Below, in pieces: positions 44,931 through 57,518 of a DNA stretch of 64,000 nt. The notes under the pieces were generated by a model that did no database searches, was not told the DNA's origin, and saw only the letters and a list, made by a program, of their open reading frames with translations. The DNA is from Asterella californica. Taxonomy: Eukaryota; Streptophyta; Marchantiopsida; Marchantiales; Aytoniaceae. The stretch's first letter is position 1; the number at the start of each line of letters is the position of its first letter. The stretch covers positions 11,445,001 through 11,509,000 of the forward strand of contig JAYKYS010000010.1 in the NCBI GenBank assembly GCA_036924285.1, in the 5' to 3' direction. A program made the translations under genes and the position numbers.

Positions 44931-45140
44931 AGGAGAAGAGGGACCCGAAGGATCAAGCCACCAACGCCTCGAAGAGAGAAAGAACACCGAGGCTAAGCCC
45001 CACTATAAGTAGCTCTAAGGTCGTCTATCGCTTTTTAAAATATCACACAACGGTAAATCAAAACTCATGCGTACAAGATGTACTCACGAAGTAGCATCGC
45101 CTACTGCAGTTGCTTTTTTAAGGATCGTGTTTGCTAAAGC
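44931..45140. repeat. dispersed repeat G, copy 1
   Basis: Related to 56,731-56,960 in the same orientation, sharing CACACAACGGTAAATCAAAA versus CATAGTTCGGTAAATCAAAA and CTTACTGCAAT-like segments. Its identity is unknown; it may be the 3' end of a retroelement. Confidence 0.45.
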
Positions 45141-48100
45141 TCTATAGAGAGCAATGAAAACTCGCTGTCTAAAAAACATAGATAGAAAGAAAAAGTGGTA
45201 TCCATAACACCTCTCATGATAAGCTCTGACACAATCTCAAATAAAAATGTCGAACTCCGTGGTTGTCGTTCCATATATCTCCAAGGCTAAGGAGAAAGCG
45301 ATGTCCCTCTTGCATATCCTTATACTTAGTCACCTTCGCTGCTGTCGTTACGCTTGTAGCCCATCCTGTGAGATGAGTGATCACTATGTCACCACCAAGT
45401 CTCGTGTCGAATTTGTGACAACCACTTCTTTCATGGAGATCTGATCCTTTCTCATCATGTAGAGGGTCAGATCTCACTGATCCTCTCGTTTGAAAGATAT
45501 ATCAACGCTCTCTCTACTTCATGTAATCGCTTTCTCGTGCTGAGACAAACACAACGTCCTTGATGACATCATCGGTAGCTATCCGCTCTCCATCGTGAAG
45601 ACAACAAGAAAGATGTCAATCTGAGATGTCGAGTGAGACATCGCACTCGCAAGTGGATACTACCGAAGCAACAGGCTAGATCAAGTCTAGACAGAACCTC
45701 ATCGCTGTAGAGAAGATAGTCGATGTGAGTCGGAGCGCTCTAATGCAAGATCAAGTTAGGAGCCAAGAGCTTGCGTCATTATCCGAACAAGAGCGGAGTC
45801 GAGCTCTAATATGTCGTGAGATGAAAGGATCAACTAAGAACGCATGAAGAACCTACTGGAAGTGATATCTCGTCAAAGATGATTGTAGTCCATGGGATCC
45901 ATCAGTAGCTAAGGTATCGGATGAGAGACGTGCCTCACGTGCCTCAAGAGTTAAACTAGCTCTTATCTCACGGAGACAGATATGTAAGAATCATCATCCA
46001 CCTCTGTCACATAGCTCTCTAGAATAGATCTATCTCACACAAAGAAACGACAACAGAGCCAAGACGCTGAAAGAGCTCAACTACCCAAAAGACTGTCAGA
46101 GTAGCCTCTCCCATGGATACCCACCCCATCACATGATATCGACAATATGTCTATCTACATGCGAGAGGTCATGTCACATAATCAAAGATCTCCGATCCTA
46201 AGATGTGGCCAGATCCTTATCAAACTCCCTTAGGCGCGAGATGAAGATAGGAGATAAAGTATTGTGCGGAGTAAGTAACTTGAACGACGTGCAATGTTAG
46301 AAGAAAGGATCCCAAAGACAACATGTGGATCCTCTAACCTAAAGAGATCCTCGATATGCAAAACGTCCTCCGCTAGAGCAACATCTAAGAACTGGGAGAT
46401 GAAGTCTTCTATATCCACCAGTACTCCGAGGTACGTAGACCATCTCTAGGTGTAACAAATCTCTTCGGGAGTTGGAGGTCCGACGATATACTTATGAGAG
46501 ATCAAACTTTACACTTTCACACTTTCACACTCAGCCTTACCAAGGTCAATTAAGAGACGAGTGATCAAAGACATCATAGACTTGATCCGTTGGACCTACG
46601 ATATATGTGTCATTATTCAGAGATGGAAAGACAACATGGAGCAACCAAAGCGATGACCAAGAGAACTCTATAGTGAACTAAAGCAAAGAGGGGTCCATCC
46701 AAAGAATCTTCTCGAAGAATATCTTTAGGAAAGCAGATGACGATAACCTTCTCTATCAAACAACCGCTGATAATAAAGAGAAGAGGAAGAATTCAATCCC
46801 ATCGAACGTATGGTATATTTTCGAAATTTTACAATGTTACCCCAATGTAACGACTGTAATGTTTTACCGGTCCATTTCGACCTTTCGGCTTTTACTGTCG
46901 TTTCCTTTCCCGACAGATTTCTCAAAGTGCGCGGGGGAAGTTTAAAAATCAGCCAGTAAAGACCCAGCATTGTCTGACAAAGCCAGCACTCGGCCTGCCT
47001 GCCCGGCGCCCGCTACCGCTTCTTGAAGATGCTGATCTTACTGTCCGATACAGAGAACATAAATCTCGCCGGGGAGGACACTTTTTCATCCTCCAGATCC
47101 AACGGTGTACGGCTGCCTACCTATTCTAGTACCTCAAAATTTCAATTACATCAGACAAGTTGCGTCGAGTTTGGGGTTGTTTTAATGGGCATCGTAAGGA
47201 TTCCACCTGCCTTTGCAGTTGGTCGACTTGTGGAGACTGAAATCAATGAAAGGTTGGATAAAATGCCCATGGCCAAGATACATTCAGGATACGGTTTCTA
47301 GCAGCGAGCTCGGGCGAATCAACAAGTCGTCACGTGCAGTGGCTAGCTACTCGAACCGAGCTTCCTTCAAAGACACTTTCTGAGTACATGCCGAGAAAAG
47401 ACAAAGTTTTGAACAGCCGGCCGTGGTAAGACTATCCTCGTCCTTCCATTCCCATGACAAATCCGAACTGTTGGTTTAGGAGTTAAGGAACCAAGAATCA
47501 AATTAAAGTCTTTGCTTCCAGAAATGGACCGAATTCGTCCTCGGATGTCTATTATCGCCCAATGGATTTATTCTTTCAGTCAGTCGATTAACTACGTTTT
47601 GGATGTGAACCCGACACTTAAGAGGCGTCAGCAGTATAACCTATTCCAGTCTCAAATTCTTACAGTGTCACCGTTTTCACGTATGATAGATGATAGAAAG
47701 GAACATGTGCGCAGAACTGCTTTGGACTGCCGCTACAGATGGATACTGCCGTACACTCCAGAATGGTAGTCCTTGTTACGTTGTAAGCTGTGTTGAATAC
47801 TTCTTCATGGCCAGCCTTCTGTGTTCTTAAGGTGGGACGGCAGCCCTCCTGGTCCCACACCACGTGAGATCGACAAAATGAGAGAAAGATTTGGAACATC
47901 AATCTCACTGGTCAAGTTTAAGACCCCCTATATCGTGATGCATCTTGCTGTCGGAGCCTCGAAGGGTCCTCAGGCTTCGGGGTCCTCCTGATCCCCGTCG
48001 TGTTCTCCTGGGGTGTGCTTCTTTACATGAGCTTCGTCTGCGTCTGCTTCTTCTAAGCCTAGATTTCACCTTAAGTTAGCTATATTGTACAAAGGTGCGA

Positions 48101-50575
48101 AGTCGACAAAGGGTTACGGCAGAGATGTTCCCTCCTTTGAGCTCGAGAAGTGCACAATGAATCTGAGAGTCCCTTAACGCTCAAACTGAAAATGTGTTCC
48201 CCATGTGCAGTTGCAACAAAACCAAACCACTCGGTACATGCTATGCGTATCCATCACGACGCGGAGGATACTTACAAGCAGTCGTTTGTGCAGGATGTAA
48301 GTTGCTAGCTAGCTTAGACTCCCATGTGTGTATAAGACTTAGTTCTGATGTCAAATGAGATGCGTTGTCGAGATTCTGATATCAAGAGAAATCTAGCTAC
48401 GTGTGTCATGTTCCTTTCGTATATGATGAAACCATTTCGTAACGCTCACCATGGCTAGCGCTTTAGTCGAAGGTGGCAACTCAGAAGACGCCTCTGCCCA
48501 GCCGAAAGGAACATAAACGGACCACATGATTACGGCCACATTCTGCAGTTGGGAGTACTTGGGACCTTACCGTGTCCTCTTGGACTAGTCTTGACGGTTC
48601 ATGCATGAAAAGCTCATTGACAAGCAGTTGCTGCGGTGCAGTCCGTCGATAAGCTCGGGGCGGATGCCAAAATGTTGAAAGATTCCGATGGTAACAGTGA
48701 GGCCAAACTTGATCTCACCAGAGAGATCAAATTAATGTGAGCCGTGCCGAGTAAATGGAGCTATGGTAGCCTTCGCATTCCGAACTTGCAGCTGATGCAG
48801 AATGATGCAACTCACGACAACGTCCCATTGGCCTCATCTCTGCACAACGAAGACGTGGCACTCGAACATGAAGATGCTTCCAAGTCCGATGCAGATCTCG
48901 CGGTAAAAGGTACTCAAACTTGGGTATGCATGCCAGCTTTCGCTGGCTGCCGGGTTGCACCAGCCGGTACAACTTGACAAGTCAAGTCCGATTTCCTAAA
49001 GAATTCGCAAATATTTCATGGAAGTTCGGAATCCGGTCACCTCAGGCGGTGCTGTACAGAAAGTCATATGTTCCAAGTAATTCCAGTAAGCCCTGAGCAC
49101 TACGAGACACTGGAGCCAGAGTCCGATGTGGTTTCGTCATGCTCAGAACCTTGTGACGACTGAAGAATGTGGCGTTTGTACCGGGAAAGATGCACGTGGA
49201 CCCACAGAAGCTGACCTCCACATTCACACTCTCACGATAGGCACATAGTACGATTTTTGTACTTGACTACGTAGCGGCAGACGACGTCAATTGACGGGAT
49301 GGGCAAACACGGCAGGCAGTGTGACAAGGTAGATCCGTAGGTCATACCCGAGGCCTACGACCACATCACTAACGACTAATATGAATTATGTATCGAAGCC
49401 GGTGAACAGAAAGAAATGAACTATGTATAGCCTGCGTGCTGTGTGCGATGCCTGCTGCTTTCACTGGTCGGTTGGTACACATATTCTTCCTCCTTTCCAC
49501 TCCTGTGTGTCTGTAGGCCGTTGCAAGAGTCAGAAGGGTTACCAGACCAAATCTAGGTTCTGGTTGTCGACTTCTCGATGACTTGAGAAACAGTTTTGGC
49601 CTTTTCCACTCCCAGCTTCTTAGCCTAGCTGCTGGAGAATTCCGAGCCTCCGGTTAAAAGATTGGTTCAGAATCCATTTAGTTCTGGCTCGGGTGGGCTC
49701 CACACAGGGAAGTATGACGGCTTGCACTCGGGTAGTGGTGGAGCTCGCTTTTGCTGGACGGAGCATAAATCCTGGATCATTGTCCTGTCAGACTGCAAGT
49801 GCAACGGATCATGCGAGAGCTCGTCACCCTGTCCGTGAACATGTGTCCGTATCTCGATGTGTGTGTTCATGTTCTGTCGAGTCTATAGCATAATGCACTT
49901 TAATTTGTGATGAAGCTGGCTAGCCGTATGGCAAGGTTTCTCATGTAAGTTATATTCAGGAATTTCAGGTGCATGATACCGTAATCTGCACGAGGTGGAC
50001 AGTGATGGAACAGTGGATATATGATCATGATATCCTTTGGAGGCAGATAGTCTCTTACAGCCGGCTATAATCGGTTGGTATGATCATCACCTCGAAGACC
50101 AGGCGCCACCGATCAGGTACAATAGATTCTGGGGACCGCCTGCAGGGCCCTGAGTCTAGGAGCATGCTGGGCATGCTGGGCATCCGAACTCGAGATTCAA
50201 AACGCAGGCTGTCACTGCCGATGTCAAGTCTACTGTTTGTTACATACACGTCTTGGTATTTTCCACGAGGCTTTTACTAGACAATTGCCTCGTGCTGTAG
50301 GGATGATTCGCCCGATTCTCGAGACTGAGTGTTGAATTTCCAATTCATTTTTTCACTGTTACCCGTAAATGTTCAGTCGTGATACTTTGCTGGTGGAGGT
50401 GCTGCTGCTGCGATCTCTGAACCTGTCAGCTATATGTACCATCTCAGGTGCCAGTCTCAGCGTGTGGAGTTACTTCGGATAATACTTCCTCCCCTAGGCC
50501 TAACGGCACTGGACTGACCTCAAGTCCGAGCATCACTTTCGAGGAGTTCACGGTCGAAGCTACAGCCAGATTACC
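45141..50575. other. long stretch with no recognised gene
   Basis: Between the RT relic and the NPF gene I see only short frames (for example 47,023-47,301 and 48,744-48,977) without family motifs. 45.2-46.7 kb has the composition of decayed mobile DNA. 47-50.5 kb is less repetitive and likely holds the NPF promoter and 5' untranslated region; no TATA box could be assigned with confidence. Confidence 0.4.
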
Positions 50576-50581
50576 ATGATG
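50576..50581 (+). other. candidate 6-base first coding exon of the NPF gene
   Basis: ATGATG directly before a good donor (GTATGT at 50,582). Joined in phase 0 to the acceptor at 51,066, it would give MM-AKTDDLEH. It fits frame and splice consensus but is short; a longer upstream exon is possible. Confidence 0.3.
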
Positions 50582-51066
50582 GTATGTATGATCAAGAACG
50601 AGGCTGGCCTTTCTGGCCTTTCTGCACCGCAAGTCAGGAACCATACTCTCAGAATGTAGGTGCATTCATTCCATTTTGTCGTCCACAGCCTCCTAGTACG
50701 CAGTTCCGGGAGTGATTGTGACTGTTCGAATTCCGGACAGTAATTCTTTTATGGCTCAGAGATTACTGCATCTGCTAGACAGTGTAGACGAACCGTAGAG
50801 GCTGAACTGTGTTAGAGTCCACTGACCTGCGCAGCAAAGTGAATTAATTCTTGTACAATTTCATATACTACTATGAGATTCTTCAGTCTGCAGATCAGCC
50901 AAACGGGCTGAAACATGGAAATTCAGAACTCTCTTGAATCCATTCGGACGAGTCCTCGAGGTCCATGATATCCGAACATACGTACATGGCTTTCGGACGA
51001 ACCAGTGAGCACTCAATCATCTTGCCATTTGTTCTGAACTGAATGTAAGGTTCTGGATTCTGACAG

Positions 51067-54026
51067 GCTAAGACCGACGATCTCGAGCATCAAAAACTTC
51101 TGACGCATGATGGAACGGTGGACTACAAAGGCCGGCCAGCTAACAAGGCCTTTACTGGAGGATGGAAGGTTACGCCTTACATTTGCTGTAAGTTGATCAA
51201 TCCTTATCTGATCCATTGGATTTCAGTAGACTGTTGCTGCAGGTATCAGCTAGCAGTTGCAATTCACATCTGCACCATACCTCCAGTCCCTCAAAGGTCG
51301 TGGCCTAGAGCTTCACGTCAGGTGGCAGACACGGTGCGAGGGGATGTCCAGGTTGAGTTCCACGAGTCATTTTCCTCGACCTGCTGGACATTCCCAGCTA
51401 ACTGACGGAAGAAGAACCCAACAAACAAGTGCCACGATTTCAGTCAAGCTTGAGGGAGAACTGATTTACTGTCACCGGTGATGCGTGCAGCTATTGAGGT
51501 CACGGAGAAGCTTGCCACATCTGGAGCTCAGTTCAACCTTGTGACCTACCTAATTACAGACAAAAAGCTGCCGCTTCCATACGCTGCAAACATGGTGACT
51601 AACTTTATGGGCACATCCTTCTTATTCTCTCTTCTGGGAGGCTTCTTAGCTGACACTTTCTTCGGACGCTACTACACTCTGATCGGGGCAGCCGTCACAC
51701 AGATGCTAGTAAGATTTCACCTCCTTCGAGCTCCTACTCTCCTTGAGCATTCACTACTTCCATTTCCTACGTTTAGTAGCTATAGGAATGCAGTTCTAGT
51801 CTGTTCCGAACAGGACAAGAAATTTTACGACACTCCTGCAAATCAATTCTGATCCTCCGTCCGTAGTCCATCCAAACACCAGACCACTCACTGATGCCCA
51901 TATCCAGATTATAATTGCTATGATGCGAACTTCACGTACTGGAAGCACGGACTAAGTAATATTGTAGCCCTTTTTCGATCGTGTGTGTGCAGGGATTTTT
52001 AATGATGGTTTTCACGGTGGTGATTCCGTCGCTTGCGAACCAAGATGAGGAATGCCCGGACGCAGTGAGTTGCAGGGCTGTGCACGGCGGGGGACTGGTA
52101 GCGATCTACGCTGGGCTGTACCTCATATCTTTGGGGATCGGTGGTATCAAAGCGACGGTGTCACCATTTGGAGCTGATCAATTTGACGATGGCGACCCGG
52201 AAGAGGCCAGACTTCTTCCGAGCTACTTCAACTGGTTCTACTGGGCAACGATGTTAGGGTCTTTGATAGCGTCGACTTTATTGATCTACCTGCAGGACCA
52301 TGTAGGCTGGGACTGGGGCTACGGTATTCTTCTCATCATCATGTCGTTGGCTGTGGTCCTACTTATTGGCAGGAGACGTCTGTACAGATACAGATTAACA
52401 AAAGGTAGTCCTCTCATCGTAGTCGCTAGAGTTCTCGTAGCGGCCGCCCGGAACTTTTATCTGCCTCGGCTTACAGAACAGGAGATCTCCAAGTACTACG
52501 ATGAAATGCGGAGTCGAGGGGTAGAAAGAGTACCTCTTCACACTGGCAACATGCGGTGGGTCATCCTTGTACTTCACTACCCAATTTTGTTAAATCTTTC
52601 CACGCTTCAAGGGAGTAACGGTGCGATACCTATCAAATATGTCAACTCGTAATATCATCAAATTCAACGTATTTTGAAGTCAGTAAGTTCGTCCAGATAC
52701 GGAGTGAGCTCAGCGTTCCCAAGGTGTCTGTTTTCATGTCCTTAAGTTAGCACGTGATTCTCCAATCGCTAATTCAGAACTTGAAATTATATTTGCGACT
52801 TTTTAACCTAATAGGTCAAAGGGGAAACGAACCCCATCTGTCTACGCATGATCCTGTTACATAATCCAAAGGGACTTCAGAGCATGGCTAATGTGAAGGG
52901 GTTTAAGCTCTCTCTTGGAGTGCAAGAGAAGAAAAGCCTTTCCTTCAACTCTGCTTGATGGTTCTCATGACCTCGAGATGTTTCTGAAAATGAGAATGTT
53001 CATTGTCTTTTGTGTTCCAGGTGCCTTGACAAGGCTGCAAAATACAACAGTTCATCTGATAAGATAAGTCAATGGAGACGTTGTGATATCAACGAAGTGG
53101 AAGACGTGAAGATGCTGCTCAGATTGCTACCCATTTGGTTATTCACTATATTTTACTGGACAGTGCTGGCCCAAGCAACTACGTTCGCAGTGGCACAGAT
53201 CGGAACATCGCAGAGGCATCTGGGGCCGAACTTCGAGGTCCCACCAGGAAGTGTAGCACCAGTGACTTTCAATTTTACAGTTCTGGTGTTTCTTCCTCTG
53301 TACGATCGATTTTTGGTACCCCTTTTGAGAAAGTTTACAGGTAGACCGAAGGGTCTCACTACCCTGCAAAGAATAGGCGTGGGAATGGCGATTCCCGTGC
53401 TTTCGCTGGTGGTGGCGGCTTTGGTGGAACACAAACGGCTTGGGGTAGTGAGAGACGTGCACACGGAAAGCAAACCCAAAGCCCTTCTGCCATTTTCGAT
53501 GTGGTGGTTCGTGCCCCAGTATGTGATTCTGGCCATTGGTGAGGCTTTCGTCTACCCGGGTCAGCTGGACTTCTTTTACAGCGAAGCTCCCGACAGTATG
53601 CAGTCTCTGGGAACTGCTCTTATGTTCTGCACCATCTCGTTCGGATACTTCTCCAGCAGTGCCATCGTTTCGGCTGTCAACAGTGCCACGAAAAACACCA
53701 AGAATGGCGGTTGGCTCACCAAGAACATCAACACTAGTCGGCTGGACAACTATTACTGGCTCTTGTGTGTCATGGCCGTTGTGAATTTCGGTTTCTATCT
53801 TCTGGTTGCCAAATTGCATCACTACAAACAGGTGAGCACCGAAATCCGCCAAGATGCAGATGCAGATGCAAAAAGCAGCAGTATGGAATCGTCGAAGCTT
53901 TTTCTCCTAACTCATACTGATCCACAAAATACCGATGAGAATCGAGCGAAGCTCGGTAGTACCACCACAGCTACTCCAGGTTTGCTAGATGTTCAGGCGT
54001 TGCCTACCAAAACCTCGACTGCCTGA
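51067..54026 (+). CDS. NPF/PTR-family proton-coupled transporter, four clear coding exons
   Basis: Member of the NRT1/PTR (NPF) branch of the major facilitator superfamily: 12-helix proton symporters for nitrate, peptides, hormones or glucosinolates. Exons: 51,067-51,187, 51,491-51,708, 51,993-52,555 and 53,021-54,026. Introns are GT-AG, with phases 1, 0 and 2, and the frame is continuous for about 635 residues. Motifs: DYKGRPANKAFTGGW in the N-terminus; the ExxEK proton-coupling motif (EVTEK, about residues 45-49); FADTFFG-like LADTFFGRYYT; GGIKATVSPFGADQFDD; YFNWFYWATMLGS; CLDKAA after the central loop; LPLYDRFLVP; and GQLDFFYSEAPDSMQSLGTA. The tail is polar. The N-terminal start exon is not certain. 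Subfamily and substrate cannot be read from sequence; the PLYDRFLVP region recalls NPF4, weakly. No internal stops: a functional gene is likely. Confidence 0.92.
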
Positions 54027-54799
54027 GCGCGCGCTGAACGGACTCGACTGATCTAGTCCTGTGAATATAGATAGTTATTAGAAGGAGCGAATCCGAAAGC
54101 ACAGAGCATCATCGTATTAAGCAAATTGAGCTGCTACACAAGCGAGGCCGCTGAGAAAAAGGAAGACTGTTGGGTTCTGGGACCATGTAAAGTTATCTCT
54201 TGGCCACACCCTGATCATGTAACGAGAACTAGTATGGAGGTCCATGCTAAACCTCCGTACGCTTATGACGTAATTCAAACATATCTATGATCGGGGTTGT
54301 AACACTACAACCTCATGATGACAACCTCTCTCTCGATTTGACTACGTCATACATTCTCGAGCTCGGACCTTTGCACTTCAAGTTCACTTCAGAAAAGCAC
54401 CTGTAATAGAACAATCACTGCCATTGCAAAAGGTGTTGGTTCTCGTCCCCTCTCCCCTGTTAGAGAACCAAACGTAGTGAATACTCTCTCCTGTATAAGA
54501 TATATCAGTAAAAGGATCAGTCTACTCATCATCTCGCAAGAGGGGTTGTTATATACTCTAACCTATAGAAAAGAGTTCACTGATCACTGACAGAGAGATG
54601 TGACTGAGGTTAATATACTAGAGATGATTGAACCTAGTAGAACTAAGAGTGACTGAAGTCTGAATCTAGGCATTATCTTTAATATTTTTTCGGTCAAATA
54701 AACTGAATCATCACTGAGAGAAAGTAATTGTTCTTATAATCGTTATATTCTTTAATTACTAAAAATAATTTTACTCCCTACAACGAAACAAAGAAAATT
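54027..54799. other. NPF 3' region, no further gene
   Basis: Downstream of the stop; probably 3' untranslated region then spacer. No repeat was recognised. Confidence 0.5.
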
Positions 54800-55135
54800 T
54801 GTTAGAGGATTATGCATTTGATGTTAGAATTTCTTTGTTAAAACAAATGTCTAATTGTTAAGGTGGCACGTGTCATTAAATTATTAGGAGATAACAAAGA
54901 TATGACAATGTAATTATAAATAGCAATAAATAGCTGCAACTTCCATAAGTAATGTGATTCTCATTAAACAGAAGAGATTTATGTAAAACTTGTGGCAAAC
55001 TTGCCATGTAATGATTCTTTTATGTCACTTTCTTCTGGTTTCTATGTGTTCACTACGATAGAATTCATCGAAATCTTTTCCCTTAATTGTTATATCCTTA
55101 ATTATTACTAATTCGAATACTCCCGAGAACTAACA
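54800..55135 (+). repeat. probable solo LTR (TGTTAG...CTAACA)
   Basis: 336 bp with 6-bp inverted ends TGTTAG/CTAACA, an internal TATA box (TATAAATAG near 54,915) and the AT-rich composition of Ty1/copia LTRs. The flanks AAATT and GTTAG do not match, so no target duplication supports it. The element body is absent. Confidence 0.5.
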
Positions 55136-56640
55136 GTTAGGGAGTGCCACCGTAGAAGACCTTCCAGTCTCGAGCATCCAGTTCGGCACACACTTTAGGA
55201 CTAGTTTAATACCATATATTCTATTATTATGTATAGCCTTTCCTGTAAACTATGTAGTTTATGGAAGTTCCACGTTCCAACGGAGCAATGGTCTTTCCAG
55301 AACATCCTGGAACGGACCCTCTAGTCCTTCCACGAAATGATTAATAAATGCACGGTTTTCACATGCGAGTTAATTGAAATAGATCATCATTTTTCGTGCC
55401 TGCAAGTTTTCTCTCTGTCTGTTTATGCTGCCTCGGGTGATTATGCAATCTGCAAAGCTATCACTTAAACCCAGAGAATTCTTTGAGACTCGTTGTCCTC
55501 TATCAGAGGGAAGCTAGAACCCTAAGTGCACTCCAAATATGACCTCCGGTCGCATAAAATTTTCGTTCCAAGTTTTGAACCTTAGACCTCTCTGTCTTAA
55601 ACGAACTCATCCGCTTATACGATACTATCTCACCTTGTCAAATACACCCCCAAGTCACATTATAATGCTTATTTCTTTCAGATTCCATACATCTTGCTCG
55701 TGTGTGTCTGTTTGGGCAGATGCATTAACGCTCTAGAGTGCGAATACAGAACTTTAATGTGTCATTCCGTGGAGAGACTAGAGACTCCTCTGGAACCTAC
55801 CACCGTGACGTAAATAAACTTATCTCGGGCAAGACATACTAGTCAGTGTAGTGTAGTCGTTACTAAAACGAGGATGCAGCGGCAGTCTTGCGTTCACTTT
55901 TGCACTCCCTCTAAAAGACACATGAAGTTATAGTAGAAGCACCTAAAGGAGAATTAGGTATTTTTTTAATTGAAGAAAAAAACAGGCGGAAAAAGCGGCG
56001 TTGAAAGTTATACTCAAATGCTAAGGGTCTCTGCCCACTAAGGGAGTTAGTTCGCGAAGAGAGATCTAAAAATAAATCAAAAATAAAATAAAAATCTATT
56101 TTCCCGGTTATCCGAGCGTGAAGGGTCTTCCATGCAAAGAAATAAATATTTTATCAATTCGCGTGCGATGAAAGTGCATATTCCCATCGTGTTTATTTTT
56201 CACCTACTTCCGTGAGCTGATTTTTCAATGGTTTAGGGTAGATTAGTTTTACAGACATAGACTGCAAACATCAAATTGCTGTAACTCTTACATGTCACCT
56301 CTGGAAGAAGTATGTAAAATTTCATGAGAAATATGTAAAAAGTTACGAGAGATACAAGAATCTTTTACAGATAAGGTTTGAATTGCCCTATTATGACACA
56401 ACCTCGCAATTCCATTACAAGCATAATTTCTTGCTCTTCAATGAAACTTCCACATCGTAATTTGAAATTTTAACTTTGTATATATGGTAGCATTTAGAAG
56501 TTTTGTGATAAACAAACGTGAAGGTAAATTAGATCTCTTTCAAGAATATCTTCATAAAACAAGTTTCATTCCTCACAGACGTGATAAAAAATCCCTTCAA
56601 AAACGTGAAAAGTAGTGCAAGACGAGTCTGTCAATTGGCG
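55136..56640. other. AT-rich spacer, no gene seen
   Basis: No ORF with family motifs, no RNA gene and no clear repeat boundary. Confidence 0.5.
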
Positions 56641-56702
56641 GTTAACCTAACCTCATCTATAACCTAACCCTTGGGTACTCATCTGTAACCTAACCCTTTC
56701 CG
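56641..56702. repeat. telomere-like AACCTAACC motifs
   Basis: AACCTAACC occurs three times (about 56,644, 56,661 and 56,687), twice extended to TAACCTAACCCTT. It resembles variant telomere repeats, but spacing is irregular. The same ACCTAACCCTT core appears in the hairpins at 1,929 and (as a variant) 57,465. Confidence 0.5.
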
Positions 56703-56730
56703 ATGGATGCTGATGACCTCAAACGGAGAG

Positions 56731-56960
56731 GAAGATCCATCAAGCCGAACAAGTGGAAGAGGAACCAAAGGGTAAAGCAACCAACACCCCGAAGAGAAGA
56801 AAACTGAAGTTATCTCTTTATCTCTAACTAAAGTTACGAATTGTTTTTAGAATATCATAGTTCGGTAAATCAAAATTCTTGCATACAATTTACATAAGAA
56901 GTGATATCACTTACTGCAATGACTCTTTTGTGAAACATTTTAGTTAAAATATGTTATTTA
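56731..56960. repeat. dispersed repeat G, copy 2
   Basis: Partner of 44,931-45,140; see that entry for the shared segments. More AT-rich than the first copy. Confidence 0.45.
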
Positions 56961-57370
56961 AAAAATGTGGTACAAAAAGAATAGCAGAGTGAGAGAGCAG
57001 GTTGAGGTGGATGCGAGGGGAGAATATTGTATTGTATGCTCCATAGCATGGTATCTAGATTCTTGAGTGCACACTTACTCATTACTTGCATGCGGTTTTC
57101 ATTTACCTCTTGGCAAAAAGTTCTTCAGGACTATATATTCTGTCGCCTGTCTGATCGATGCTTTTACTCGCTCTTTTACTCATTCATCTTGAACACATGT
57201 GAACTCAAAACTGAGTCTCTTCTTTTGCGTTGAAGTTTTCGTGGACCTATTCTTTCTTATTCGCCACCGATGCTAGCTCTTCACTTTCTCCACTTTCGTT
57301 GTATTTATCTCTGTATTTTATGCTGCAACGTAGCTGTATTTCTTGTTAGCTACGCTGCACTCTATACCCT

Positions 57371-57518
57371 ACTTTACAAGAAAGTCATAAACTTTCTTGT
57401 AAAGTTTATTACTTCCTTGCATTATCACTGCTTCCAAGTTCGGAAGCAGTGATAATGCAGGGAGCTTTAATTTATCACGTAACCCTTCCGGTGGGAGGGG
57501 TTAGGTGATAAATTAAAG
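57371..57518. repeat. cluster of three adjacent hairpins
   Basis: First: perfect 15-nt arms (57,371-57,385 and 57,391-57,405), loop CATAA. Second: perfect 17-nt arms (57,419-57,435 and 57,442-57,458), loop AAGTTC. Third: 25-nt arms (57,465-57,489 and 57,494-57,518) with two mismatches, loop GGTG. The tips of the second and third read CTTCC-loop-GGAAG/GGAGG as in the pair at 1,929-2,019. The AAGTTC loop is the reverse complement of the GAACTT loop there. The bases of the third and of the 1,929 hairpin share TTTAATTTAT. Confidence 0.8.

Noticed and set aside
48744..48977. 77-codon frame as an upstream NPF exon
   Set aside because: Reads plausibly acidic/polar, but no splice signals join it in phase to the exon at 51,067 and no NPF motif is present.
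54795..55140. Target site duplication for the putative solo LTR
   Set aside because: Flanks AAATT and GTTAG do not match, so the LTR call rests on its ends and TATA box only.
56641..56702. True interstitial telomere array
   Set aside because: Only three irregularly spaced motifs, not tandem repeats.
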